Positions 18,966 through 28,983 of a DNA stretch of 52,365 bases are shown here, piece by piece (the first letter of the stretch is position 1; the number at the start of each line of letters is the position of its first letter). A program made the position numbers and the translations under genes. The DNA is from Stentor coeruleus. Its lineage: Eukaryota; Ciliophora; Heterotrichea; Heterotrichida; Stentoridae. The stretch spans positions 1 to 52,365 of the forward strand of contig MPUH01000469.1 in NCBI GenBank assembly GCA_001970955.1, given 5' to 3'. Under the pieces are notes generated by a model. It searched no databases. It saw nothing but the letters and a program-made list of their open reading frames with translations, and was not told the origin of the DNA.

Positions 18966-20246
18966 CTAAGCTGAAAATGTAACAAAGACAACAATGATAG
19001 TGATATCATCAACTGTTGGCTCATTTCTATTCCATCGATCAGAAGCAATTTTGCTAAGTTCATTAACTGCGCCTTGAGGGTTTCCCCAATACTTAGCAGC
19101 TAAAAACACAGCTTCTTCATTAGTGACGAATTCCCAAAGTCCATCTGTTGCAAGGATAATAATCTGATTACAAGGCTGAAGTGAAGTATATGAAATTTCA
19201 GGTTCAGCAATAATCCCTGCACAATTTCCTATCGAATCGCCCATAGAACGAGTCATAGCAAGACCTGGAAGTCTTTCTCCAGAAATCCAAACTCGTTCAG
19301 GACCAACATAATTCCCTCTATAGTCTTTAATTTTCTCAATAATCCCCCCAGAATTCTCAATTCTCTGTCTTTCAGCCAAGTTTTCAGGCTTGTGATCTTT
19401 TGATAATGCTGTAACTTTCCATTCATCTTTAGTTTGCACACCAATAACTGCTCTTGAATCTCCAACATTAGCACATACACATGCTTCTTTATCGATCATA
19501 ATAAAAGCTGATGTTGAACCTGAAAAAACACAGTCAAAAGTTTTCTGGGCTAATAATTCGTTATGGGTCTGTAAAAAACTTGATCTGATTGAAAATCTGA
19601 GCTGCGGCAAGTCTTCTTTATTTGAAAAACCTCGGAAAGCTTCTCCATTGGGATTCCGTTTTTGCAAGTTTCTTTGCAAAGTTTTGGGTAAATTTTCAGA
19701 AATAAATGATGAGACTAGATGACCTGAGTTTCCATGGCCATCCATTACCCCGAATAAATAGGTGCTCTTATCGATGAAATCTTGAACTTCAGCGTAAGAA
19801 TCTTGATTAATTTTTTTCTTATTCCCGCTAGTTAATCCAGGAATACTTACAGAACTCCACTTTATAGAAAAAGACTTTTCATGAAGATTCGGTAAGCTTT
19901 TATAGATTCTAAGACGGTCTTCAAAGGGTTCTTGAATTTTTTTTGACTTTCCTCTGAATGTTGAGATTCTCATGAGTTTTTTCTGTTTTTCCGAGTTCTG
20001 CAACTCTAACACAGGCAAAGTTATCTGGCTCCTTAATAAAGACTGTGGTGTAGAGCGAACCTTCTCTGGAGTTCTTTGTCTCTGTTGTGGTGTCAGAAGA
20101 GCCTTAGCAGTAAATTGCCCTGAAGACTTGGGCGGAAGTATATTTATGCTATATTTATGCTCTAAAGATGAAGCCTTTTGCAAATTCGGCAAGAAATTCC
20201 GACTTGGACTTTTTTCTGACAGGAGTAAAGTTGAATTTTTTTCCAT
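18966..20246 (-). CDS. PP2C-type (PPM) serine/threonine phosphatase
   Basis: The catalytic domain covers about residues 128-425. Motifs in order are INQDS, GVMDGHG (DGHG 169-172), SGSTS, NVGDSRAV, DHKP, MTRSMGD, ATDGLWE and DDITIIVV. The metal-binding aspartates of PPM enzymes are all present, so a Mg/Mn-dependent protein phosphatase is expected. The first ~125 residues are basic, Ser/Pro-rich and probably disordered (TPQQRQRTPEKVRSTPQS), and may be regulatory. There is no signal peptide or membrane helix, so a cytosolic or nuclear location is likely. Length is ordinary for the family with an N-terminal extension. Confidence 0.95.
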   Translation of the reverse strand: MEKNSTLLLSEKSPSRNFLPNLQKASSLEHKYSINILPPKSSGQFTAKALLTPQQRQRTPEKVRSTPQSLLRSQITLPVLELQNSEKQKKLMRISTFRGKSKKIQEPFEDRLRIYKSLPNLHEKSFSIKWSSVSIPGLTSGNKKKINQDSYAEVQDFIDKSTYLFGVMDGHGNSGHLVSSFISENLPKTLQRNLQKRNPNGEAFRGFSNKEDLPQLRFSIRSSFLQTHNELLAQKTFDCVFSGSTSAFIMIDKEACVCANVGDSRAVIGVQTKDEWKVTALSKDHKPENLAERQRIENSGGIIEKIKDYRGNYVGPERVWISGERLPGLAMTRSMGDSIGNCAGIIAEPEISYTSLQPCNQIIILATDGLWEFVTNEEAVFLAAKYWGNPQGAVNELSKIASDRWNRNEPTVDDITIIVVFVTFSA

Positions 20247-22144
20247 TTATATGAACTTTTGTCCACATTAGCAACAGATTAAATACTTAGCATAAGAACA
20301 AAAAATCATTTCGAGGGAAAATGGGAATTTTGAACTTATGTGGCCAAAAATTACAGTCATAAAATCGAAGGTCTTCTAATAAAACTCAACATAAAAAGAT
20401 ATTCTATTAACCAAATGTCTTCAAAACACATTCAATTATGTTTAAAGTTGTAAAGTTCACGATCTTCTGATGATTTTTCATTAGGGTGAAAAATTGTCAG
20501 AAAAATTGAAGGGTTTGAATTTTTTGATATAGGATTTGATGGTATCTTTATTTGTTTGAGTTTTAGAAGAAGTGACTGGATAATTTTTTGGGGTTTGTTA
20601 GGTTGATGTAGGAGGTTATTTCCATAATATGTAAATTTAGTATGTAAGATATGGGAATATGCTTATGGTGCATGATTTTTTGATATGGGAATTTGTTTTA
20701 GAAGGGAAAAAATTGTTTATGAGGTCTGTGTGGACTTTTTAGGATTGGAAATTTAATGTTGACTTTTAGAGTTTTTAGGGGTTGTTGGTTGAAAATAAGA
20801 ATTATGGTTAGGATGGTTTGTTTTAGGCTAGTTTTTGTGTATATTAAGAGAAATTTTTTGTGCTTTTGGGATAAATAGGAGACCTTTAATAAGGAAAATG
20901 AAGTTTGGATATCAAGATTAAGAAAGAATATGGTATGCTTGGTTTTATGTATATAGGTGTATAATATTAGTATTTTAATATATAAAATCATCCTATTCTT
21001 ATTGTTTTGCATAGGCTATGCTTTATGATGATATTAATGATTAAAATTCTACCTATATGTGTATTTTTATATAAGCAGCAAACCCAAAATCATTTGATTA
21101 TGTAAGATATATTATAATAAATCAAATATTTGTATAGTATTTTATGTCAGAACCAAATATTAAATCTTTTTATTATGATTTTTATGTTAGAAACCTAATC
21201 ATAAGTATTTTATTTTGTTTGATGCTTTACGTTAAATTGGTTTTGATACCCTTTTCTATTCCTAGTGAAACAAATATATTTTTAACAATGAATATATCAT
21301 AAGTAATAACTATTATATACATAATTATTCTTTTTATCATTATTATAATTTTTACCAATAATACCTTGGTATTTTTAAAATCAAACTAATAGATTTATTA
21401 TCTAAATTACTAACAAATATAATTAGTCTATAAAGAGTTGAAAAAAAATAACTCTAATATATGTAAAACTGAAATTATAAATGCTTTTAATATTTACTAC
21501 TTTGATTTGGCTTTAAATATACACTGTCAATTATTAAAATCATATCAGTAACCCTAAAGATTCTCCCATACATAACAAAAAACAATATATAATCTTTTAA
21601 AATATCACATCTTTGTATTCATTTTCTTGCAATATACCAAAATTGCATATTCCCAGCATATTATAATGAGAAAATATTTTCCTGATGACACAGATAAAAT
21701 ATACAAATTTCTCTTATATTGAATTAAACAAACAGCATTTTCATAACCCAATTTTCAATCCACTATCTTTTATGATTATTTAATATTTCTATATATATAA
21801 AATATCACAAATTTGTGTATTTTTTTAGTCTTCATCATTCCCTAAATAAAATTTACCTTTTTCCTCACTTATTTTATATCCTAACACTATTTATTTTCTT
21901 CAATAATCACAATCTAACTTATAAAACTCAAATTTTATAATTTCTCATATTCTCAAGTAAAAATATGTGATGAAACTTCACCATAGTGTTTATTGTATAA
22001 AAATATTTCTAGTAAAAGAAAAAAATATAATATAAAGAATCCTTCAAGCAATTTTGGATATAGAATATTTAACCAAATATTTCTCAACATTCTTAATTAT
22101 TGTAGTTAAAGCTATAAGACATAGTTATAATAATCTTAAACAAG
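20247..22144. other. Long AT-rich intergenic region
   Basis: A 1.9-kb spacer lies between divergent genes (phosphatase minus, CK1 plus). Bases ~20450-20900 are G-rich and C-poor on the plus strand; ~21540-22000 are richer in C. The open frame at 20698-21012 minus is low-complexity (KTKHTIFFLNLDIQ) and probably not a gene. No RNA gene recognised. Confidence 0.6.
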
Positions 22145-23416
22145 ATGCAAATTGAATTTGATAAAACGATTCTTGAACGATACTATATAAAAGATGAAGT
22201 TGGGACCGGGAGTTTTGGTAAAGTCTATAAGCTTCAACATCTAAGCAAAAATAAAAGTTTCGCTCTGAAAGTTGACATTCGACAAAAAGGAAGTGTCTTA
22301 CTTGAGGCCAAAATTTTAGCAGATCTTCAAGGAGGATTGGGTATTCCAAAGCTATATAAATATGGTTCAACCGATCAGTTCTCATATATGATAGTTGAAC
22401 TCTTAGGACCAACTCTTAACAAACTATTAAAACAGTGTAAGGGTAAGTTTTCCCTTGCAACAGTCGTATCAATAATGCTACAGCTAATAACTCGAATTGA
22501 ATACGTGCATAAAAAAGGTTACTTACACAGAGACTTAAAACCTCATCAAGTTCTGGTAGGAAGAAACCCTAAAATGATTTATCTCACAGATTTCGGTCTA
22601 GCTCGAAAATTTGAAGTCAACAACTATCATATTTCTTTTCAAAACTCATGCCCTAGAGTAGGCAATGCAACCTTTTCATCTCTTAATAATCACAGCGGCG
22701 TACGACAATCTCGTAGAGATGACTTAGAAAGTATAGCTTATATGGCTCTTTATTTCCTTAAAGGTCATCTTCCTTGGCAATCAATACAAAAACTCAGTTC
22801 AAACACTAAGTGGCAGAATATTTTTCAAATAAAAAGCCATATAAACATAGAAGATCTATGTGTCGGGTCTCCAAAAGAGTTCAGCATCCTTCTAAAATAC
22901 TGTAGGAATTTAAAATTCGAAGAAAAGCCTGACTATAATTATATACAATCTTTATTTCTTCAAATCCAACAAAGGGAAAATTTATATGAATCATTTTATG
23001 ATTGGATTGAAGATGAGAAGTCTTTAAGATCTCCAACAACAATATGTGAGTTTTCACAGAGTTTAAGTATTTCAAATAATATTCCTAGATGCTCAACAAT
23101 AAATGTAGAGAATATTGCTGGAGTTGGGATAAAAGATGAGATTAAAGAAGTTATTAATGAAAAAAGAAGGAAAAAAAGTAGAGCGAAAACACAAGCTCAG
23201 TCTATAATGAAAAAAAATAGAATGAGACATACGCTTAATATTGAAGCTGTTGAACAAGGGGATAATCAATTAAGTTCGAAAAATTGGTTTGATGAATCGA
23301 CTTATAATAGTTTGGATGTGACACCGAAAAATATATACCCGGAGATTAGGAATAGGAAAGCGTGGTTTGGTGCAGTTAAAGTTAAGAAGGATGAGGATAG
23401 ATGCAAAGTGTTTTAA
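22145..23416 (+). CDS. Casein kinase 1-like protein kinase
   Basis: The kinase domain covers residues 11-290. It has a glycine loop GTGSFG (20-25), ATP lysine K42, HRDLKPHQ (128-135), DFGLA (149-153), and the CK1-specific GNATFSSLNNHSGVRQSRRD DLES block in place of an APE motif. CK1 enzymes are constitutively active kinases for acidic or primed sites. The position of the conserved Mg-binding Asn in HRDxKPxN is Gln135, so activity may be altered. A basic C-terminal tail (EKRRKKSRAKTQAQ) follows. The protein ends CKVF, which fits a CaaX prenylation box and would put the kinase on membranes. No introns are needed. Start is the only ATG near the kinase N-terminus. Confidence 0.93.
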   Translation: MQIEFDKTILERYYIKDEVGTGSFGKVYKLQHLSKNKSFALKVDIRQKGSVLLEAKILADLQGGLGIPKLYKYGSTDQFSYMIVELLGPTLNKLLKQCKGKFSLATVVSIMLQLITRIEYVHKKGYLHRDLKPHQVLVGRNPKMIYLTDFGLARKFEVNNYHISFQNSCPRVGNATFSSLNNHSGVRQSRRDDLESIAYMALYFLKGHLPWQSIQKLSSNTKWQNIFQIKSHINIEDLCVGSPKEFSILLKYCRNLKFEEKPDYNYIQSLFLQIQQRENLYESFYDWIEDEKSLRSPTTICEFSQSLSISNNIPRCSTINVENIAGVGIKDEIKEVINEKRRKKSRAKTQAQSIMKKNRMRHTLNIEAVEQGDNQLSSKNWFDESTYNSLDVTPKNIYPEIRNRKAWFGAVKVKKDEDRCKVF

Positions 23417-24144
23417 TTGATAATTTTGTATAAATAATAGGTTGTGAGGGTATGATAATAAGGAATTAAAGTTTTTAAATCGAGTTTGATAAGGTTTTTG
23501 TAATTTTTAGGTTGAGAATGAGATAGTTTTATTGAAGCCTTTGTCTTGTTTTTGCTGGTTTGAGAGGCTTGTGTTATTGCGTTTGAAGATTAGTTTAATA
23601 TGATGGAATGGTTTATTGAAATAAGCTTTTGGATAAAAGTTTTTTATAGGTTATTTTTGAGATTTTGATTAGTTTAAATAATAAGTTATGATGGATTTTA
23701 GATTTTGGTAAACAAGTTTAAGAATGTGGAAAACTCATAGTTTTTCATGTGATCGATGGAATTCTTAATTTTTTAGGTAATAAGCGTTTAATAAAATACT
23801 TGCTGTATAAAGATATAAAATTTAACCCTAACGAGTATTCACTAGTAAAACTTGCTGAAGTTAAGGGGTTTTTTTTGATAAAAAAAACTGAAATTGTAAC
23901 TCTAGTGAGTAAATATTATAAAATCAAAACCAGATGCATTGAGATCCTTGAAGCAGAATATAAAAATCTTAAAATACTTATTTTTATTAATAAAATTTCA
24001 AAGATGACTTTTTCATAAACGACTAAAAATCTATAGCAATTGTGAATCCTAGTATAGCCCAACTATATAAGAAAGTTCATAATTATTCAAAATATTTTCT
24101 AATTATCCACAACAACCCAATATTATTATAAACAATTTCTATAA
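23417..24144. other. Intergenic with an orphan open frame lacking ATG
   Basis: Bases 23417-23740 are G-rich 3' sequence. A frame open from about 23722 to the TAA at 24018 encodes residues such as NKRLIKYLLYKDIKFNPNEY and KTRCIEILEAEYKNLK. It has no upstream in-frame ATG: the only ATG is six codons before the stop. It could be an exon remnant or chance. Confidence 0.35.
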
Positions 24145-25605
24145 ATGCAAAAATGTCAGAATTGCACAAACATCTGTGACTTCTCTTGTCACTGTAATGA
24201 AAACATTTCTTATACCTGTTACAAGCATTCATCAGAACATTTATCTCATAAAGATTTATTCTATATACCAAATTCACAATTAATCATGACGAAATTCCCT
24301 AAACTCATACAAACTTTAAATACAAAAAAACAAGAGCTTAGCGATTTAATATTAAAAGCTGAAAAAATCACTGAGAAATGCATACAAAATATTTACTCAG
24401 CTTTTGAACAGACACAGAAAATAATAAATCAAAGCATAGATGATTTGAATAATGCTATTGAAATACTAAAAAATACAAAACCTGATCAAGAATATGATTA
24501 TATATCATTATATGGTTTGATATTTGAAGAAAATTATGAAATATTTGATACAAGTTTGATTATGTTTACAGATCAATATAATAAAATTGAAAAATGGGCA
24601 GGTAAATTATTTAATGTTGTGTCTTATAGTGGGAATTATTTGAAGAATTTTAAATGTATAAGAGAAGATAAAGAGTTTATAAGTAAAGAAAATAAAAGGA
24701 GATTGATTTTGAATCAAGCTAAAAGTAAAAAAGGAGCATTTAGGCATCTTTCAAATACAATTAATGTGATTAAGGATCATTCTAATAATATGAGATTATT
24801 ATATCAAAATGTAAACGGAGTAAATAATCAAGATGAATTCGTTTTTACATCTAATGTTCTATCTTTATGTTGTAATAGTATTTATCAAATAAAACTAACT
24901 AATGTCAAACTCACGAATACTAACTTTAAGTCATTTATCCAATCTCTTAAGCAATACAACTCTATAGAAATATTAGAATTCAACGACACTATAATGAACA
25001 TCCAACAAGTCTTAATGTTATCAGATTATCTAAAACAACCTAAAAAACTAAAATCTTTTAATATCCCAAACAACGCAATATGTGATGTTGATATTGAAAT
25101 GTTATTTACATCTTTAATTGGATATAAAAGTCTAAAAAACATCGACATATCTCATAACTTCATATCAATTTTTGGTGCTACAATCTTAAGCGAAATTCTC
25201 CCACAATTCAATAATCTCCGTGAATTAAGTTTAAATAACAATAAACTTGAAGCTGAAGGTGCTATAATCCTTAGTAAAGCTTTGAAAAATTTATTTAATT
25301 TAGAAGTTTTGCTTATTAATAGAAACAAAATGATGTGTGATGGGATTACTTTTATTATAAAATCAATATGCTTTTTACCACATTTATGTATTTTGGATAT
25401 GTGGGGTAATGATATTTATGATGAAGGAGGATTATTACTTGCAGAATATTTGAAGTATATGTTATGTTTGAGTAGGCTTTATATTGATTTGGTTATGGGA
25501 GAAAATATTAAGAAAATTATATCTGGTAATGCTGTAAAAATGTGCAAGATTGTTGGGAAAAACGAAACTAATAGACTTGTTATTAAGACCCCAGAGTTTG
25601 ATTAA
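24145..25605 (+). CDS. B-box-like zinc finger / coiled-coil / leucine-rich repeat protein
   Basis: The N-terminus has a Cys/His cluster (C4, C7, C11, C15, C17, C25, H28, H32, H35; MQKCQNCTNICDFSCHC) like the B-box-type fingers common in ciliate proteins. Residues 50-110 form a coiled coil (LNTKKQELSDLILKAEKI, FEQTQKIINQSIDDLNNAIE). The C-terminal half contains ribonuclease-inhibitor-type leucine-rich repeats of about 28 residues (LKNIDISHNFISIFGATILS, LRELSLNNNKLEAEGAIILS, LCILDMWGNDIYDEGG). The order resembles TRIM-like scaffolds, but no RING is present, so ligase activity is not supported. It is probably a cytosolic protein-interaction scaffold. Confidence 0.85.
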   Translation: MQKCQNCTNICDFSCHCNENISYTCYKHSSEHLSHKDLFYIPNSQLIMTKFPKLIQTLNTKKQELSDLILKAEKITEKCIQNIYSAFEQTQKIINQSIDDLNNAIEILKNTKPDQEYDYISLYGLIFEENYEIFDTSLIMFTDQYNKIEKWAGKLFNVVSYSGNYLKNFKCIREDKEFISKENKRRLILNQAKSKKGAFRHLSNTINVIKDHSNNMRLLYQNVNGVNNQDEFVFTSNVLSLCCNSIYQIKLTNVKLTNTNFKSFIQSLKQYNSIEILEFNDTIMNIQQVLMLSDYLKQPKKLKSFNIPNNAICDVDIEMLFTSLIGYKSLKNIDISHNFISIFGATILSEILPQFNNLRELSLNNNKLEAEGAIILSKALKNLFNLEVLLINRNKMMCDGITFIIKSICFLPHLCILDMWGNDIYDEGGLLLAEYLKYMLCLSRLYIDLVMGENIKKIISGNAVKMCKIVGKNETNRLVIKTPEFD

Positions 25606-26584
25606 TGGGAGGATTAAAGTTTTTTAGATAAAATTTTGATTTTTTTTTTAGAATAGTTTTGTTTTATATAAAAAGTTTAGGATTATGTTGAGTAGATGAA
25701 AATAAATACTAATTTTTTGTTTGTTATTAAGATTTAATTGTTTAGAAAATATTCTGAATTACCCCACAAAAAATCATTTTTTGAGTATAGTGTTATTATT
25801 ATAAATCAAATTAATTTGGTATAAAAAAAATAGGAGATGATATTTATGGTGTCTAGTACTTCAGTGCCATTAATAAAACTTAAATATTTTATTATTAATA
25901 AGACTTTAAATCACAGATGGTAATACAATCATAACCAGTTATTTTACCTTAGGTAGAGAATATACGATTTTTGTGTTTTATAAAATGCTAGAGATATAAT
26001 AAGAATAAATAATATGTTTAGAAAATATTCATAAACAAATCAAAGTTGAGTATTATGCTTTTGAATATAAGGTTTTAATAATCCTAATTATAAATAATGT
26101 GAAAAATATGCATATATTCAGATTTAACTAGTACTTTAGTTTTTAACTGCAATTTCACATTTGCCTATAAAAAAATTGCATTGTATTACCGGCCATTAGA
26201 ATATTAACCATATTGCTTTTTGGTAAAAAAATATGCAATTGGGGATATAATTTTATATACACTTCTATGTTTAATTTATATGACATCATTTGATTATAAG
26301 TACACATTGTCTAGATATATATTCCCTTTATTATATAATTTACTATGAAAACTTCGAATATAGACAGAATTCAAAATATAATAAATTCTTAACTGATAAT
26401 CCATAGAATCAAAGATGAAATAGTCCCCAAACCCTAATCCTCAAACATAAAATCTATACACTTTCCCTTTGAAACAATAAAAATCCCAACAACTATACAT
26501 GAAAAAATAAAAATCTCATTAAATCTTTTTTTAATGCATTTCCAAAAGAAACATAACTTATAAATTTAAATATTAACGGTCAAA
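25606..26584. other. Intergenic
   Basis: A 980-bp AT-rich spacer between two plus-strand genes. The first 80 bases are G-rich; the last 180 are C-rich and G-poor. No ORF or RNA gene seen. Confidence 0.6.
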
Positions 26585-27475
26585 ATGTTAGAAAATCAAC
26601 TGACCCAAGAAAACACAACCAAACCAATCAAATCATCATCACAAATTATCTCAAGAGCACCCTTACAAAATATGTCTTATGAAAATCTTCCACAACCTAT
26701 CGCAATCAGTTCTCAAAACCCACAACTTGTAAAAATTTACTCTGAAGAAATATTCGAGTTTTTAAAATCAACTGAAGAAGAAACATTAATTAAAGGAGAC
26801 TATTTTTTACTTCATACAGAAATCAATCATACAAGTAGAGCTTTTTTGATTGATTGGCTTATAAACATACACTTAAAGTTTAGGTTATTACAAGAAACAT
26901 TATTTATTGCAGTTAATCTTATTGATAAATATCTTTCTAAAAGGATGATAACTAAAAAACAATTACAACTTGTTGGAATTACAGCGATTTTTATAGCATC
27001 AAAATATGAAGAAATTTATCCACCTAATGCAAGAGATTTTCTTATTATCACAAATCAGGCTTATTCTAAGCAGCATTTATTGAAAATGGAAGTTGATATG
27101 TTGAAAGCTGTAGATTTTAATATAACTTTTCCCACTGCTTGGAGGTTTATGGATAAGTATTCAGATATTCTTCATAATGGATCAGGGCAATTTGCTGAGC
27201 TTCTTTTAGAATTAGGCCTTGTTGAATATGTTATGATTAAATATCGTCCATCAATACAAGCTGCAGCTGCTGTTTATCTTGCAAATTCTATGCTAAAAAA
27301 AACTTTTGTATGGAAAAATGAAGAGGATGATACTTTTAAAGAGTGCGTTAAAGAAACTTATAAAATTTTTAAGTCCTCGTTGAACCACCCACTTGTTAGT
27401 GTTAGGGATAAGTATTTGAGGAAGAAACTGGATCTTGTTATGAATGATGAGTTAAGGTATAATCAAGACTTTTAA
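26585..27475 (+). CDS. Mitotic (A/B-type) cyclin
   Basis: Residues ~50-175 form the N-terminal cyclin box with SRAFLIDWLINIHLKFRL, matching the MRxxLIDWL signature, then LIDKYL and FIASKYEEIYPP. Residues ~180-285 form the C-terminal cyclin fold. Such cyclins activate CDK1-type kinases at mitosis. The short N-terminus contains RAPLQN, a minimal RxxL destruction-box candidate for APC/C, without the full downstream Asn spacing. At 296 aa it is shorter than animal B cyclins because the N-terminal arm is only about 45 residues. No localisation signal seen. Confidence 0.94.
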   Translation: MLENQLTQENTTKPIKSSSQIISRAPLQNMSYENLPQPIAISSQNPQLVKIYSEEIFEFLKSTEEETLIKGDYFLLHTEINHTSRAFLIDWLINIHLKFRLLQETLFIAVNLIDKYLSKRMITKKQLQLVGITAIFIASKYEEIYPPNARDFLIITNQAYSKQHLLKMEVDMLKAVDFNITFPTAWRFMDKYSDILHNGSGQFAELLLELGLVEYVMIKYRPSIQAAAAVYLANSMLKKTFVWKNEEDDTFKECVKETYKIFKSSLNHPLVSVRDKYLRKKLDLVMNDELRYNQDF

Positions 27476-27618
27476 ATAGTTTAAAAGAGGATATTTGTAT
27501 GTTTTTTTTTTAGGATTTGATGTTGTATTTTTGAGGTTTAGAATATAGAAAAAAAGTTTATGTTAGTTTAAAAGCATAGTAATTGCACACAATTTTGTTA
27601 TTAAGAGCGATGTTTATT

Positions 27619-28197
27619 TTAAGGTCTTTTATTTTTCATGGTTTTCCTACTTGGGCATTCAGCAAGTGAAAGCAGTTCGGCCTTTAGCGACAAAACCATC
27701 TGTTTTTGTTTATTCCTTATGTTCTCAGATCTCCTAAAAGAGTCAACTAAATTCTGATAATCCTCTTGTAATAAGTTCAAATCTTCTGTATAATTTTTCT
27801 TAAACTGTATTTTTTTCCTAAGTTTCTCATTTTCCTGCTTAAGTAAATAATTACTTTGTCTTTCTTGTATAAGCTTAGCTTGTATTTCATTTAATAGTTT
27901 ATTTGGGTTAGGTTTAGGTTTTTGAACTGGACTTTTTCTTAGGCTTGATTCTATTTTACCAATTTCCTTTTCAGCTTTGTCAATATCTTTTAAGAAACTG
28001 TCGATGTTACTTTTTGATTTATAGTGCCGCGATGATGAGTTTTTATAACTAGTTTTTTCTTCAATTGAATCGATTTGTAAAGATTTTAAACTTGATTGAA
28101 TACTTGGGGAATAGATTTCTTCTAAACTCAGCATGTTTTTTTCTAAATCTAAATAAAAGTTCTTAGATTTCATAGCTGAACCTTCAGAAGTTATCAT
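27619..28197 (-). CDS. Small coiled-coil protein, 192 aa
   Basis: The first half is polar and Ser/Lys-rich. Residues ~65-90 and 100-180 form coiled coils (DIDKAEKEIGKIESSLRK, QAKLIQERQSNYLLKQENEK). The end is basic (SRKTMKNKRP). No enzyme domain or membrane segment, so the likely role is structural. It is convergent with the cyclin gene (143 bp between stops). Its ATG lies 14 bp from the 42-bp tandem repeat block that occupies its upstream region. Confidence 0.75.
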   Translation of the reverse strand: MITSEGSAMKSKNFYLDLEKNMLSLEEIYSPSIQSSLKSLQIDSIEEKTSYKNSSSRHYKSKSNIDSFLKDIDKAEKEIGKIESSLRKSPVQKPKPNPNKLLNEIQAKLIQERQSNYLLKQENEKLRKKIQFKKNYTEDLNLLQEDYQNLVDSFRRSENIRNKQKQMVLSLKAELLSLAECPSRKTMKNKRP

Positions 28198-28983
28198 TTT
28201 TTTAATATGTATTTATAGGTTTTGTTAGGAGAAATTATGATTTATTTGTTTTGATTTATAGGTTTTTTAGGAGAAATTATGATTTATTTGTTTTGATTTA
28301 TAGGTTTTTTAGGAGAAATTATGATTTATTTGTTTTGATTTATAGGTTTTTTAAGAGGATTATGAGAAAATATATAAATATTGTAAACAGAGAAAATTAC
28401 ATGAAAAAAATAATCAAAAAGATTTTAATTGTGTGAAATTATGATACAAGATCATTGGTACTGAAACCAAAAAAGCAAAATTGAATTTCTTTAGAAAATA
28501 AAAAACTTTTTAAACATTTCAGCAAAAATATTACAGAATAAATAAAGCATTTAAAAGTGAATATTTTTGAAGAAATGAAAGTTTTAATTATATGATGAAA
28601 ATAATAGAGTGGAATCTATTGAAAGCTCAATATATAGTAGGAAAAACTAAAATTAAAAATTGTGATGCTTATAATAATATTATTCCTTAACTCAATTTTA
28701 AGATATAAAGATATAAGAGTTTTAAAGAAAGCTTTGGGGAATTTAGTATTTTAATGAAGACTTAATCATTTTTAAATAATTTCAACCCATTATAGTAGAG
28801 TTTTAGATAATCATTAATAGTTTATCATATATCATCTAAAATCATTTTATAATAAAATCATCATCTTCTAAACCTAAAATTATATCAAATCTTTTTTTAT
28901 CAAATTAAAAAATTTATTACTCAAATCAAAACTTTTATCAAATCTTTTATTATCCATAATTATAATAAATTTAACTTATCGCA
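28198..28983. other. Divergent intergenic region
   Basis: This lies between the minus-strand coiled-coil gene and the first of the three tandem paralogues. It holds the 42-bp tandem repeat near 28212. The rest is AT-rich; the last 180 bases before 28984 are C-rich and G-poor. No other gene seen. Confidence 0.6.
28212..28366. repeat. 42-bp tandem repeat, about 3.6 copies
   Basis: Units start at 28212 (43 nt), 28255, 28297 and 28339 (partial). The shared core is TTTATAGGTTTTTTAGGAGA followed by AATTATGATTTATTTGTTTTGA. Units 2 and 3 are identical. Because 42 is divisible by 3, it creates a spurious plus-strand ORF with a 14-residue repeat. It lies just upstream of the minus-strand ATG at 28197. 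Confidence 0.95.

Noticed and set aside
20698-21012. Minus-strand ORF of 104 codons
   Set aside because: Low-complexity Lys/Ile/Leu composition in G-rich-tail-type spacer; an ORF of this length is expected by chance in AT-rich DNA.
23749-24018. Plus-strand ORF of 89 codons
   Set aside because: It has no ATG start (GTG only); kept as a note under the intergenic entry rather than as a gene.
28251-28436. Plus-strand ORF with IYRFFRRNYDLFVL repeats
   Set aside because: It is a by-product of the 42-bp tandem repeat in non-coding DNA.
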